Positions 19,877 through 28,477 of a stretch of DNA of 64,000 nt are shown in pieces. This DNA comes from JBBRYW01 sp038253945. Its GTDB lineage: Bacteria; Actinomycetota; Thermoleophilia; Gaiellales; Gaiellaceae. Within the stretch, counting starts at the first letter, position 1. Every line of letters starts with the position of its first letter. Where the stretch lies: contig JBBSGR010000010.1 in assembly GCA_038253945.1 (NCBI GenBank), positions 1 to 64,000 on the forward strand, in the 5' to 3' direction. A program made the position numbers and the translations under genes. The notes beneath the pieces are model-generated. The model was given only the letters and a program-made list of their open reading frames with translations. It searched no databases and was not told the origin of the DNA.

Positions 19877-22075
19877 TTGCCTCGATCACGTAGCATCGCG
19901 GGCTTGACTCGGCTCGCCCACTTCGTCGTTCGCCATCGCCGCCTCGTGGTCGTCGCGTGGATCCTGCTGACGGTGTTCGGCGCGTTCTCGGCGCAGAGGG
20001 TGTCGAGCCGCTGGCTCGAGGAGTTCTCGATCCCCGGGTACTCGGCCTACGAGGCGAACCAGCGAGCACTTCGGACATTCGGGACTGGGGAGGCGCCGCC
20101 GCACGTCGCCGTGTTCCACTCGGACGGCGACGTGACGAAGGTGGCAGGCGTTGCGCGGGCGATCCGGGGGGTCGAGCGGCAATTTCCGGGCTTCCGAGTC
20201 AGCTCGTACTTCACGACGCATCGCGATGCATACGTCTCGGGCGACCGGCATACGACCTTTGCCGAGTTCTATGCGCCCGGGCAGCAGGGGTTCGGCGCCA
20301 ACACCCGGGCGAAGGACATCCGCAAGGCCTTCAAGGCAGCTGTGCCTCAGGGCGTCCAGGTGTACCTGACGGGCCGCGATGCGCTCCAGGAGTCGCAAGG
20401 TGAGTCGAACAGCGGGCCGAGTGTGCTCACCGAGGCGATGATCGGCGGCGCGGGAGCGCTCGTGATCCTTCTGTTCGTGTTCGGGACGCTGCCCGCAGTG
20501 GCCATGCCGCTCATCGTTGCCATCTCGTCGATCCTCAACACGTTCAGCCTGATCTGGCTTCTGACCTACGTTACGTCGGTCTCGATCATCGTGCAGTTCC
20601 TCGTCGCGCTCGTTGGGCTCGGCGTCGCGATCGACTACTCGCTGCTCATGATCTTTCGCTTCCGCGAGGAGCTCGGCCGGAGTGAGGACGTCGAGACGGC
20701 TGTCGTCGAGACGATGAAGCACGCCGGTCGGTCGGTGATCGTCTCGGGCTCAACCGTGGCGATCGGTCTCCTCTCGCTGGTGATCCTGCCGATTCCGGTC
20801 ATCCGCTCGATCGGGATCGGGGGACTGCTGATCCCCGCCGTCTCGGTCGTCGCCGCGACCACGCTCCTGCCGGCGATGCTCTCGCTGCTCGGGCACCGGA
20901 TCAATCGATTTCGCGTGATGCCGCGGCGGGTCGTCGAGGCAACCGACGCAGAAGCCGGCGCCTGGGGCCGCTGGGCGCGTCTCGTCATGCGAAGGCCGAT
21001 CGTCGTCGGGGGCATCGGCGTCGCAATCGTTGCGCTCCTCCTGATCCCCGGCGTGCAGCTGAATCCGAGCGAGGCGCAGGCGAAAGATCAGGCCGGCAAG
21101 GGAGATGCGGTCACTGGCCTGGAGGCGCTCGATCGGGCCGGCATCTCGGCCGGCGTTCTGAAGCCGTTCGTCGTCCTCGGCGAGCACTGTTGCACGCCGC
21201 AGGCCGCCGCGACGATCGTCGGGACGCTCGATCATACACCGGGCATCGCGGGGGCGGCCGCTCCGCCGGGCTGGCGCAAGGGCGACACGCAGCTGATCGA
21301 GGCGTTCCCGGCCGAGGACGGTGCGGCAAAGCCAGTCCGAAAGACGATCTCGCGCCTCCAGCACGACGTTCTGCCTTTGCTCCAGACGAGAATCCAGGAC
21401 ACGCGGCTCGGCTCGGGGCCCAAGCTGACGCTCGGTGGCGTGGCGGCCGAAGACCGCGATTTCGTCCACGCTGTCTACGGCAATTTTCCCTACATGCTCG
21501 CGTTCGTGATCCTGCTGACCTTCTTCCTGCTGATGCGCGCCTTCCGCTCGGTCTTCCTTCCGCTGAAGGCCGTGATCTTGAACCTCGTGTCGCTCGGCGC
21601 TGCGTACGGCATCATCGTCTTCATCTTTCAGCAGGGTCACGGCGCAGAGGCGATTTGGAACGTCCACGCGACGGCCTCGATCATCTCCTGGATCCCGCTG
21701 ATGATCTTCGCGTTCCTGTACGGCCTCTCCATGGACTACGAGGTGTTCATGCTCACGCGCATGCGCGAGACCTACGACGAGACGGGCGACACTCGCACTT
21801 CGGTCTCGCTCGGGCTGGCGCGGACGGGCAAGCTCGTCACGAGCGCGGCGCTCGTCCTGATGCTCGCGTTCTTCGTGCTCTCGACCGGGCCGGGGGTCGA
21901 CATCAAGCAGTTCGGAATCGGGCTCTCGGCGGGCATCATCTTCGACGCGACCGTGATCCGGGCGCTGCTCGTCCCGGCGATCATGCGCGTGATGGGCCGC
22001 TGGAACTGGTGGCTGCCGAAGCGGATGGAGCGGCTGCTCTTCATCCGGGGTTCCGTCGCGCCGGAGGCCGGCTAG
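19877..22075 (+). CDS. MMPL/RND-family membrane transporter
   Basis: Integral membrane transporter of 732 residues. One helix near the N-terminus (LVVVAWILLTVFGAF) is followed by an extracytoplasmic domain, a cluster of five to six helices (from ALVILLFVFGTLPAV, with VGLGVAIDYSLLMIFRFREEL), a second outer domain, and a matching C-terminal cluster with FLYGLSMDYEVFMLTRMRE. The paired GxxxDY motifs are the proton-relay segments of MMPL proteins. Substrate may be a lipid or drug. TTG at 19877 is used; a TTG at 19904 (MTRLAHFVVRHRR) is an equally good start. Confidence 0.9.
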   Translation: MPRSRSIAGLTRLAHFVVRHRRLVVVAWILLTVFGAFSAQRVSSRWLEEFSIPGYSAYEANQRALRTFGTGEAPPHVAVFHSDGDVTKVAGVARAIRGVERQFPGFRVSSYFTTHRDAYVSGDRHTTFAEFYAPGQQGFGANTRAKDIRKAFKAAVPQGVQVYLTGRDALQESQGESNSGPSVLTEAMIGGAGALVILLFVFGTLPAVAMPLIVAISSILNTFSLIWLLTYVTSVSIIVQFLVALVGLGVAIDYSLLMIFRFREELGRSEDVETAVVETMKHAGRSVIVSGSTVAIGLLSLVILPIPVIRSIGIGGLLIPAVSVVAATTLLPAMLSLLGHRINRFRVMPRRVVEATDAEAGAWGRWARLVMRRPIVVGGIGVAIVALLLIPGVQLNPSEAQAKDQAGKGDAVTGLEALDRAGISAGVLKPFVVLGEHCCTPQAAATIVGTLDHTPGIAGAAAPPGWRKGDTQLIEAFPAEDGAAKPVRKTISRLQHDVLPLLQTRIQDTRLGSGPKLTLGGVAAEDRDFVHAVYGNFPYMLAFVILLTFFLLMRAFRSVFLPLKAVILNLVSLGAAYGIIVFIFQQGHGAEAIWNVHATASIISWIPLMIFAFLYGLSMDYEVFMLTRMRETYDETGDTRTSVSLGLARTGKLVTSAALVLMLAFFVLSTGPGVDIKQFGIGLSAGIIFDATVIRALLVPAIMRVMGRWNWWLPKRMERLLFIRGSVAPEAG

Positions 22076-22231
22076 CTTCGAGCAGCGCCGGCTCGGGCGC
22101 CGTCGCTACCCAGGGGAGGGGCGGGCCGCCTGCCTGCAGCCGATCGGTCGGATGCGGGCGATCTCGTAGTCGCTCGGCGACGCGTCAGGAGGGCGGCCAC
22201 GCTTGTGCTCCATCGCCTACCATGATTCCCT

Positions 22232-22305
22232 CGCCGGAGTAGCTCAGCTGGTAGAGCAGCGCATTTGTAATGCGCGGGCCGTCGGTTCGAGTCCGACCTC
22301 CGGCT
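22232..22305 (+). tRNA. tRNA-Thr (TGT)
   Basis: Acceptor arms GCCGGAG and CTCCGGC pair fully. The D-arm GCTCAGCTGGTAGAGC, an anticodon stem GCGCA/TGCGC around loop TTTGTAA (anticodon TGT), and T-arm GTCGGTTCGAGTCCGAC are all standard. No CCA is encoded. Confidence 0.97.
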
Positions 22306-22429
22306 TCGAGACTTCCCGGTCAATCAGCCATAGTCTGCGGGAGGCACGCATCGCACCAGCCGTGCCCTTCTCCATATGCCTAGCGGAAGGCGACAGAGCC
22401 GCTTGCGCACCCGGCATACTTGGCCTGAC

Positions 22430-23005
22430 GTGTCCCGACGCACACTCACGCTGTGTGCCAGCGTGCTCGGCGCGGCGGTTGTCGTTGCTAACGGTGTCTC
22501 GGATACGGGGGGCCGCCGCAGCGTGCTCTATCGGGCCTGCCACGGCGATAGCCGAGCGGAGATCGTCAACGGCGTCATCCGCTACTGCGGCCCGGCGGCC
22601 GTCCGGCTGAGCGTGTTCCCCGGCGTGGTGTTCGCGAACGGGACGTGCAGGTGGTTGTCGGAGAGCAACGCGCCCTTCATGACGCTCGACGTGGGATCTG
22701 AGAGCCTGAATCGAAAGACGAACAGCGGCTTGCGGTTCCTGCATCTTTCGCTATCGACGAGGCCCCGCCTGAACGGCGCGCAGATAGTCGCGTACTCGAA
22801 GGGCAAGCGGTGGCGGGGGGCGGTCATCAGCAAGTACAAAGGCACTCTTCGGGCCGGAACCTTCGTGGCGCGCGGTGACCGCGGAAGCCGAGGGCGCGCG
22901 ACCGGCAGCGTCAGTTGCCCAACCTACAACCAGAGTCGTGAGAACCTCACCGCGCCTGGAAGCCGCCTGCAGAACCAAGACCCGCTCGAAAGCGGGGGGT
23001 TGTAG
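22430..23005 (+). CDS. Predicted secreted protein of unknown function
   Basis: I do not recognise a named family. From GTG 22430 the protein has 191 residues starting SRRTLTLCASVLGAAVVVANG, a plausible signal peptide. The mature part has paired cysteines (YRACHGD, YCGPAA, GTCRW, VSCPTYN) and alternating hydrophobic strands, suggesting a small disulfide-bonded beta domain. The tail after SVSCP looks non-conserved and runs through a hairpin. An ATG at 22376 in the same frame is an alternative start. It follows tRNA-Thr and is convergent with the PLP enzyme. Confidence 0.6.
   Translation: MSRRTLTLCASVLGAAVVVANGVSDTGGRRSVLYRACHGDSRAEIVNGVIRYCGPAAVRLSVFPGVVFANGTCRWLSESNAPFMTLDVGSESLNRKTNSGLRFLHLSLSTRPRLNGAQIVAYSKGKRWRGAVISKYKGTLRAGTFVARGDRGSRGRATGSVSCPTYNQSRENLTAPGSRLQNQDPLESGGL
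22981..22996. terminator. Hairpin at the end of the secreted-protein gene
   Basis: CCCGCT and AGCGGG pair around a CGAA tetraloop, followed by GGGTTGT on the plus strand. It lies between converging genes, a few bases before the TAG at 23003-23005. The weak T-run makes function uncertain. Confidence 0.5.
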
Positions 23006-23075
23006 TTCGTCCGCAGCGGGCTCGCGTCCGACCTCCCGCTTCCGGGCTCGCGTGGTTGAGTGAGGAGCCGAGGAG

Positions 23076-24053
23076 TCAGGGTTCTCGATCTGCCCTGCCG
23101 AGCGCCTGCTCGAGATCGGCCCACAGCTCGTCCACGTCCTCGAGACCCACGCTTAGACGGATCAGACCTACCGGGACGCGGTCACCCTCCCACCGGCGGC
23201 GCGTCTCGAGCACCGACTCGACTCCGCCGAGGCTCGTCGCGTTCGCGATCAGCCGCGTCGAGCGCTCGACGCGTTGCGCTGAGTCGCCGCCGCCTCGGAC
23301 GTCGAACGAGAGAAGGCCGCCGAAGCCGACGTACCGCACCAGCTCGACTGCCGGATGGGCCGCGAGCCGCCGGGCGAGCTCTCGGGCGGACCCCGTCTGG
23401 CGCTCGACCCGCACGCGCAGCGTCTTGAGGCTTCGCAGCAGAAGCCACGCCGCGTCGGGGGAAGCGGTCGCGCCGGTGCGGTCGCGCACCCGCTTCAGCT
23501 GGCCGTAGACCTCGTCGTCCGCGCAGACGACCGCGCCGAGCAACAGGTCCGAATGGCCGCCGAGGTACTTCGTGGCGCTGTGGACGACGAGATCGGCGCC
23601 ATGCTCGAGCGGCCGCAGGTGGATCGGCGTGGCGGCCGTCGCATCGACGACGAGCAGCGCCGGATGAGAGGCGGCCACCTCCAGGTCCGGCATCGTCAGG
23701 AACGGGTTCGACGGCGCCTCGACCCAGACCAGGTCGGCGCCGCCCGGCGGCGGGCCGGTCTGGTCGAACTCGACGCAGCGGACCCCCCAGCGCTCGAACT
23801 CCCGGAGCAGCACACCGGTTCCGTAGTAAGCGCCCTCCGCGAGGGCGACCGTCCGGCCCGGCTCGAGCAGGGCGAGCACGACGGCCGTGATCGCCGCGCT
23901 GCCCGACGAGAACAGGAGCGCGCGACCACCGTCGAGCTGTCCGAGTTGCGCCTCCGCGGCCACGCCCGTGGGATGCCCGAAGCGCTGGTACACGAATTGG
24001 TCGGCGCCACCCTCCCGATGCGGCCAGATCGTCGAGCGATCGAGCGGCTCCAT
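23076..24053 (-). CDS. Cys/Met-metabolism PLP-dependent enzyme (cystathionine gamma-synthase/lyase type)
   Basis: Fold-type I PLP enzyme of 325 residues, shorter than the usual 380-400. The PLP-phosphate loop is FSSGSAAITAV, the cofactor Asp is in LVVDATAATPI, and the Schiff-base Lys is in VVHSATKYLGGHSD. C-terminal LIRLSVGLEDVDELWADLEQAL is typical. The N-terminal arm that covers the neighbour's active site is reduced. It stands alone, divergent from the acyl-CoA carboxylase operon with 27 bases between starts, so its exact reaction (CGS, CGL, methionine gamma-lyase or homologue) cannot be assigned. Confidence 0.85.
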   Translation of the reverse strand: MEPLDRSTIWPHREGGADQFVYQRFGHPTGVAAEAQLGQLDGGRALLFSSGSAAITAVVLALLEPGRTVALAEGAYYGTGVLLREFERWGVRCVEFDQTGPPPGGADLVWVEAPSNPFLTMPDLEVAASHPALLVVDATAATPIHLRPLEHGADLVVHSATKYLGGHSDLLLGAVVCADDEVYGQLKRVRDRTGATASPDAAWLLLRSLKTLRVRVERQTGSARELARRLAAHPAVELVRYVGFGGLLSFDVRGGGDSAQRVERSTRLIANATSLGGVESVLETRRRWEGDRVPVGLIRLSVGLEDVDELWADLEQALGRADREP

Positions 24054-24080
24054 GCTGCAATGGTATTAGGCTCCTGGTCG

Positions 24081-25655
24081 ATGGCGACGACAGACGACCG
24101 CACAGAGTCCACGCAGGGCAAGCTCGACCAACTCCGACAGCTCCGGGAGGAGGCGCTTCACGCCGGTAGCGAGCGCGCCGTGGAGCGCCAGCGCGAGCGA
24201 GGCAAGCTGCTCGCCCGCGAGCGGCTCGAGAAGCTGCTGGATCCCGGCTCGTTCGTCGAGCTGGACCGCTACGTGCGCCACCGGACGGCCGAGTTCGGGA
24301 TGCTCGAGCGGCGCCCGTACGGGGACGCCGTCGTCACTGGCTACGGCGCGATCTTCGGCCGCAAGGTCTTCGTCTTCTCGCAGGACTTCACGGTTTTTGG
24401 CGGCAGCCTGTCCGAGGTGTTCGCCGAGAAGATCTGCAAGGTCATGGACCTGGCCGCGAAGTACGGCTGCCCGGTGATCGGGATCAACGACTCGGGCGGC
24501 GCGCGGATCCAGGAGGGAGTGGTCTCGCTGGCCGGGTACGCCGAGATCTTCTGGCGGAACGTCCAGGCCTCCGGGGTGATCCCTCAGCTCAGCCTCGTCA
24601 TGGGCCCCTGCGCGGGCGGGGCGGTCTACTCGCCGGCGATGACCGACTTCGTGCTGATGGTGGAGGGCGAGTCATACATGTTCATCACGGGGCCCGACGT
24701 GGTGAAGACGGTGACCGGAGAGGAGGTCACGTTCGAGGAGCTCGGCGGCGCGGCCACGCATGCCGCCAAGTCCGGCGTCGCGCACCTCGTCTCGCCCGAC
24801 GAGGAGTCGTGCCTCGAGGACGCGCGCCTGCTCCTTTCCTACTTGCCCCAGAACAACGTCGACCCGCCGCCGTTCGCCGAGCCCACGGATCCGCCCGGCC
24901 GCGAGGACGCGGAGCTCGACACGCTCGTCCCGGACAACCCGAACAAGCCGTACGACATGAAGCGCGTGATCTGCCGCGTGGTCGACGACGGCGACTTCCT
25001 GGAGGTGCAGGAGCGCTTCGCGGAGAACATCGTGTGCGGTTTCGCACGTCTCGGCGGGCACCCCGTGGGCGTCGTGGGCAACCAGCCGCGCTCACTCGCG
25101 GGAGTCCTCGATATCGACTCGTCGGTCAAGGCTGCGCGCTTCGTCCGCACCTGCGATTGCTTCAACATCCCGCTCGTGACCTTCGTCGACGTGCCGGGCT
25201 TCCTGCCGGGGACGACGCAGGAGTGGGGCGGGATCATCCGCCACGGCGCGAAGCTGCTCTACGCCTATTCGGAGGCGACGGTCCCGAAGCTGACCGTGAT
25301 CACGCGAAAGGCATACGGGGGCGCCTACGACGTCATGAGCTCCAAGCACATCCGCGCCGACTTCAACTTCGCCTGGCCGACGGCCGAGGTGGCCGTGATG
25401 GGTCCCGAGGGCGCCGTCAACATCATCTTCCGCAAGGAGCTCGACGAGGCCGTCGACCCCGATGCCAAGAGAGCCGAGTTGATCGACGACTACAAGCAGC
25501 GCTTCGCGAACCCCTACAGCGCGGCGGAGCGAGGCTACGTCGACGAGGTGATCGAGCCACGCCGAACGCGCCCCGTGCTGATCGACGCCCTTGCGACGGC
25601 GCGGACCAAGCGCGAGCGCCGGCCTCCCCGCAAGCACGGCAACATCCCGCTGTAG
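24081..25655 (+). CDS. pccB: Acyl-CoA carboxylase carboxyltransferase (beta) subunit, propionyl-CoA type
   Basis: Carboxyltransferase of 524 residues that moves CO2 from biotin to propionyl-CoA or acetyl-CoA. It carries both crotonase-like halves, with INDSGGARIQEGV and MGPCAGGAVYSPA forming the first oxyanion hole and VDVPGFLPGTTQEWGG and TRKAYGGAYDVMSSK the second. ATG at 24081 starts ATTDDRTESTQGK; an in-frame ATG at 24060 is less likely. Followed in order by a small third subunit and the biotin carboxylase/carrier subunit, a complete actinobacterial carboxylase operon. Confidence 0.94.
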   Translation: MATTDDRTESTQGKLDQLRQLREEALHAGSERAVERQRERGKLLARERLEKLLDPGSFVELDRYVRHRTAEFGMLERRPYGDAVVTGYGAIFGRKVFVFSQDFTVFGGSLSEVFAEKICKVMDLAAKYGCPVIGINDSGGARIQEGVVSLAGYAEIFWRNVQASGVIPQLSLVMGPCAGGAVYSPAMTDFVLMVEGESYMFITGPDVVKTVTGEEVTFEELGGAATHAAKSGVAHLVSPDEESCLEDARLLLSYLPQNNVDPPPFAEPTDPPGREDAELDTLVPDNPNKPYDMKRVICRVVDDGDFLEVQERFAENIVCGFARLGGHPVGVVGNQPRSLAGVLDIDSSVKAARFVRTCDCFNIPLVTFVDVPGFLPGTTQEWGGIIRHGAKLLYAYSEATVPKLTVITRKAYGGAYDVMSSKHIRADFNFAWPTAEVAVMGPEGAVNIIFRKELDEAVDPDAKRAELIDDYKQRFANPYSAAERGYVDEVIEPRRTRPVLIDALATARTKRERRPPRKHGNIPL

Positions 25656-25660
25656 GCCGC

Positions 25661-25807
25661 GTGCGCTACGAGATCACCCCGGAGCCGACGCCCGAGGAGC
25701 GCGACACGCTCGTCGCCGCAATCGAGCGCCTCGGCGACGAGGATCCTTGCCGGGAGAGCGCCTGGTGGCGGGCCGGCATCCGCGAGAGCGCCGAGACGGA
25801 CGCCTGA
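25661..25807 (+). CDS. Small acyl-CoA carboxylase epsilon-like subunit
   Basis: A 48-residue ORF from GTG 25661 to TGA 25807, filling the gap between the two carboxylase genes with 5 bases before it and 1 after. The sequence has ITPEPTPEERDTLVAAIERL followed by a SAWWRAGIRE tail. Actinobacterial carboxylases carry a short epsilon (AccE/PccE) peptide at this position with a similar C-terminal Trp/Arg-rich end. Assignment rests on location, size and tail, not on strong homology. Confidence 0.72.
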   Translation: MRYEITPEPTPEERDTLVAAIERLGDEDPCRESAWWRAGIRESAETDA

Positions 25808-25808
25808 G

Positions 25809-27575
25809 TTGGCGCTGTTCTCGAAGGTCCTCGTCGCTAACCGCGGCGAGATCGCGATCAGGATCTTCCGCACCCTCCGCGAGCTCGGCATCGGCACGAT
25901 TGCGGTCTACTCGGACGCCGACCGCGCTGCTCCGCACGTCGGCTTCGCCGACGAGGCGTACCTGATCGGCGGCGGCCTCCCGGCCGAGAGCTACCTCGAC
26001 GGAGGGCGGATCGTCGAGACAGCCCGGCGGGCCGGCGCCGAGGCGATCCACCCCGGGTACGGCTTTCTGGCCGAGAACGCGTCCTTCGCGCGCGCGTGCG
26101 CGGCGCACGGGGTCGTCTGGATCGGGCCGCCGCCCGAGGCGATCGAGCTGATGGGATCGAAGGTGCTCGCCCGCGAGCGGATGCGCGAGGCGGGCGTGCC
26201 GATCATTCCCGGCACGACGGCGCCGGTCGAGTCGGCCGAGCGGATCGTCGAGCTCGGCGAGGAGCTCGGCTGGCCGCTCGCGATCAAGGCTTCCGCGGGC
26301 GGGGGCGGCAAGGGGCTGAAGGTGATCGGCTCGCCCGACGAGGCCGGCCGCGCATTCGAGTCGGCCCGCCGAGAGGGCGCTTCCTACTTCGGCGACGAGA
26401 CCGTGTACGTCGAGCGCTACCTCGAGGATCCCAGGCACGTCGAGGTACAGGTGCTCGCCGACGGCCGCGGCAACGTGATTCATCTGGGCGAGCGCGACTG
26501 CACGATCCAGCGCCGCCATCAAAAACTCGTCGAGGAGACCCCCTCGCCCGCCGTCGGGCCGGAGCTGCGCGACCGGATCGGCACGATCGCCGTCGATGCC
26601 GCCCGAGCGGTCGAGTACCGCAGCGCAGGCACCATCGAGGGGCTGCTCTCGCGCGAGGGCGAGTACTTCTTCCTGGAGATGAACACGCGTATCCAGGTCG
26701 AGCACACCGTGACCGAGCTCGTCACCGGGCTCGACCTGATCCGCGAGCAGGTGCGGGTCGCGGCCGGCGAGCCCCTCTCCGTCGCCCAGCGGGACGTCGT
26801 CTTCTGCGGTCACGCGATCGAATGCCGGATCAACGCGGAGAACCCTTCGAACGGCTTCCTGCCGGGGCCGGGAACGATCACGGCCTACCGCGAGCCGGGC
26901 GGCCCCGGCGTCCGCGTGGACTCCGGCGCGCGCGCAGGGGCCGAGGTCTCCGGCCTCTACGACCCACTCGTCGCGAAGCTCTGCGTCCACGGCGTCGACC
27001 GCGAGCACGCCCGGCGCCGGATGCTGCGTGCGCTCGACGAGTACGTGATCGAAGGGGTGCCGACGCTACTCGGCTTCCACCGCGCGCTTCTCTCTCACCC
27101 CTGCTTCATCCAGGGTGAGACCTGCCACGGTCTCGTCGAGTCCGAGTTGCTGGCCCGTCGAGCGGCCGAGCTTGCCGGAAGCAGCGTGATGCCGACCGAG
27201 GCCGGCAGCCCGCATCTGCAAGCGCGCGTCTCGGCGATCGAGCTCGACGGCCGGCGCTTCCAGCTCGCCATTCTGCGGCCCGAGCCGCCGTTCCGCGAGC
27301 TGGCGCGCCGCCGCCGAGAGCGGGCCTCGGCCGGGGGCCGGTCCGGCGCGGCCCGCGACGCGGTCATCAGCCCCATGCAGGGAACCGTGCTGGCAGTCGA
27401 GGTCGCAGACGGCGACGGCGTGGCGGCCGGTCAGGTTCTCTGCATCATCGAGGCGATGAAGATGGAGAACGAGGTGCAGGCTCCCCGCGACGGCGTCGTG
27501 AGCGAGCTGTCGGTGTCGGCCGGTCAGGCCGTGACCACCGGGCAGACCATCTGCCTCGTATCGTCCGAGGAGTGA
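25809..27575 (+). CDS. pccA: Acyl-CoA carboxylase alpha subunit (biotin carboxylase + biotin carrier)
   Basis: Fused subunit of 588 residues. The biotin carboxylase domain begins FSKVLVANRGEIAIRIFRTL, has the ATP-grasp glycine loop KASAGGGGKGLKV, ERDCTIQRRHQK and EMNTRIQVEHTVTE; the C-terminal carrier domain holds the biotinyl-Lys in EAMKMENEV near residue 550. TTG at 25809 starts one base after the small subunit's stop. The GTGA at its end starts the next gene. With pccB this makes methylmalonyl-CoA (or malonyl-CoA) in the cytoplasm. Confidence 0.95.
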   Translation: MALFSKVLVANRGEIAIRIFRTLRELGIGTIAVYSDADRAAPHVGFADEAYLIGGGLPAESYLDGGRIVETARRAGAEAIHPGYGFLAENASFARACAAHGVVWIGPPPEAIELMGSKVLARERMREAGVPIIPGTTAPVESAERIVELGEELGWPLAIKASAGGGGKGLKVIGSPDEAGRAFESARREGASYFGDETVYVERYLEDPRHVEVQVLADGRGNVIHLGERDCTIQRRHQKLVEETPSPAVGPELRDRIGTIAVDAARAVEYRSAGTIEGLLSREGEYFFLEMNTRIQVEHTVTELVTGLDLIREQVRVAAGEPLSVAQRDVVFCGHAIECRINAENPSNGFLPGPGTITAYREPGGPGVRVDSGARAGAEVSGLYDPLVAKLCVHGVDREHARRRMLRALDEYVIEGVPTLLGFHRALLSHPCFIQGETCHGLVESELLARRAAELAGSSVMPTEAGSPHLQARVSAIELDGRRFQLAILRPEPPFRELARRRRERASAGGRSGAARDAVISPMQGTVLAVEVADGDGVAAGQVLCIIEAMKMENEVQAPRDGVVSELSVSAGQAVTTGQTICLVSSEE

Positions 27576-28477
27576 GCTCCAGGCCCTTCTGTGCGGAGGT
27601 GTCCGCGCGAGCCGAGGAGCCGCTCGCGGCGACTGCGAGCTTCCTCCAGCACTGGATCCTCGTCGAGTACCGGGGACTCTGGGATCGCCGGCCGCTGCAG
27701 GGAAGCCTGCTCTCCGAGCTGGTCAAGCTGCATCTGGAAGCGCAGCTCGCGGCGCTCCCGCGCTCCCGTCTCCTCTTCATCCGCCGCCCAGAGCGGCGGC
27801 GGCATCCGACGCTCGCCTGCTTCTACGGCGTCTCCAGCGAGCGCGAGCCGCGCTTCTTCGAGCTCGAGCTCGAGACGTACGACGATCTCCCCGGCTTCGA
27901 TCTCGCGGCCGCGCTCCAGGGTGGCCGCCAGGTCGGAAGAATGCTCGACGAGCCGATCTTCCTCGTCTGCACCCACGGTAAGCGAGACCGCTGCTGCGCG
28001 CGGTACGGCCGGCCCCTCTACGACGAGCTGCGGGGCCGTTGCGGCGACCTCGTCTGGCAGTCGACGCATGTCGGCGGCGATCGGTTCGCTGGCAACCTCG
28101 TCGTCTTTCCCGAGGGTCTCTACTTCGGGCGCGTGGGACGAGCCGACGTCGAGCCGATCGTGGGCGACTACCGTGGCGGACGCGTGTTCCTCGACCGCTT
28201 TCGCGGCCGCTCGTCCTACCCCTTCCCCGTGCAAGCCGCCGAGCGGGTCGTTCGCCTCGAGACCGGGCTCCTCGGACTGGACGACCTCCGCCTCGTCTCC
28301 CGAGAGCGCGACGGCGACCGGTGGCGAGTCCGCTTCTCGGCGGGGGGCGGCGCCGAGCTGCACGAGGTCGACGTGGTCGCCGAGCACGGTAGCCCGGCCC
28401 ACCTGACCTGTGACGCGGTCAGTCCTGAGCTACCGCGCCGTTTCCGCGCGGCGGGTCACCGGATCGTCCCGCGCTGA
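27572..28477 (+). CDS. Sucrase/ferredoxin-like family protein
   Basis: A 301-residue protein with the Suc_Fer-like signature CTHGKRDRCCARYG around residue 132 and a following STHVGGDRFAGNLVVFPEG (HxGGxxxAxN-type) segment; these form a thioredoxin-like ferredoxin half that can hold a 2Fe-2S cluster. The N-terminal half is variable. GTG at 27572 overlaps the pccA stop (GTGA), so it is co-translated with the carboxylase operon, though no functional link is known. Its 3' end overlaps the convergent JmjC gene by 59 bases. Confidence 0.82.
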   Translation: MSSRPFCAEVSARAEEPLAATASFLQHWILVEYRGLWDRRPLQGSLLSELVKLHLEAQLAALPRSRLLFIRRPERRRHPTLACFYGVSSEREPRFFELELETYDDLPGFDLAAALQGGRQVGRMLDEPIFLVCTHGKRDRCCARYGRPLYDELRGRCGDLVWQSTHVGGDRFAGNLVVFPEGLYFGRVGRADVEPIVGDYRGGRVFLDRFRGRSSYPFPVQAAERVVRLETGLLGLDDLRLVSRERDGDRWRVRFSAGGGAELHEVDVVAEHGSPAHLTCDAVSPELPRRFRAAGHRIVPR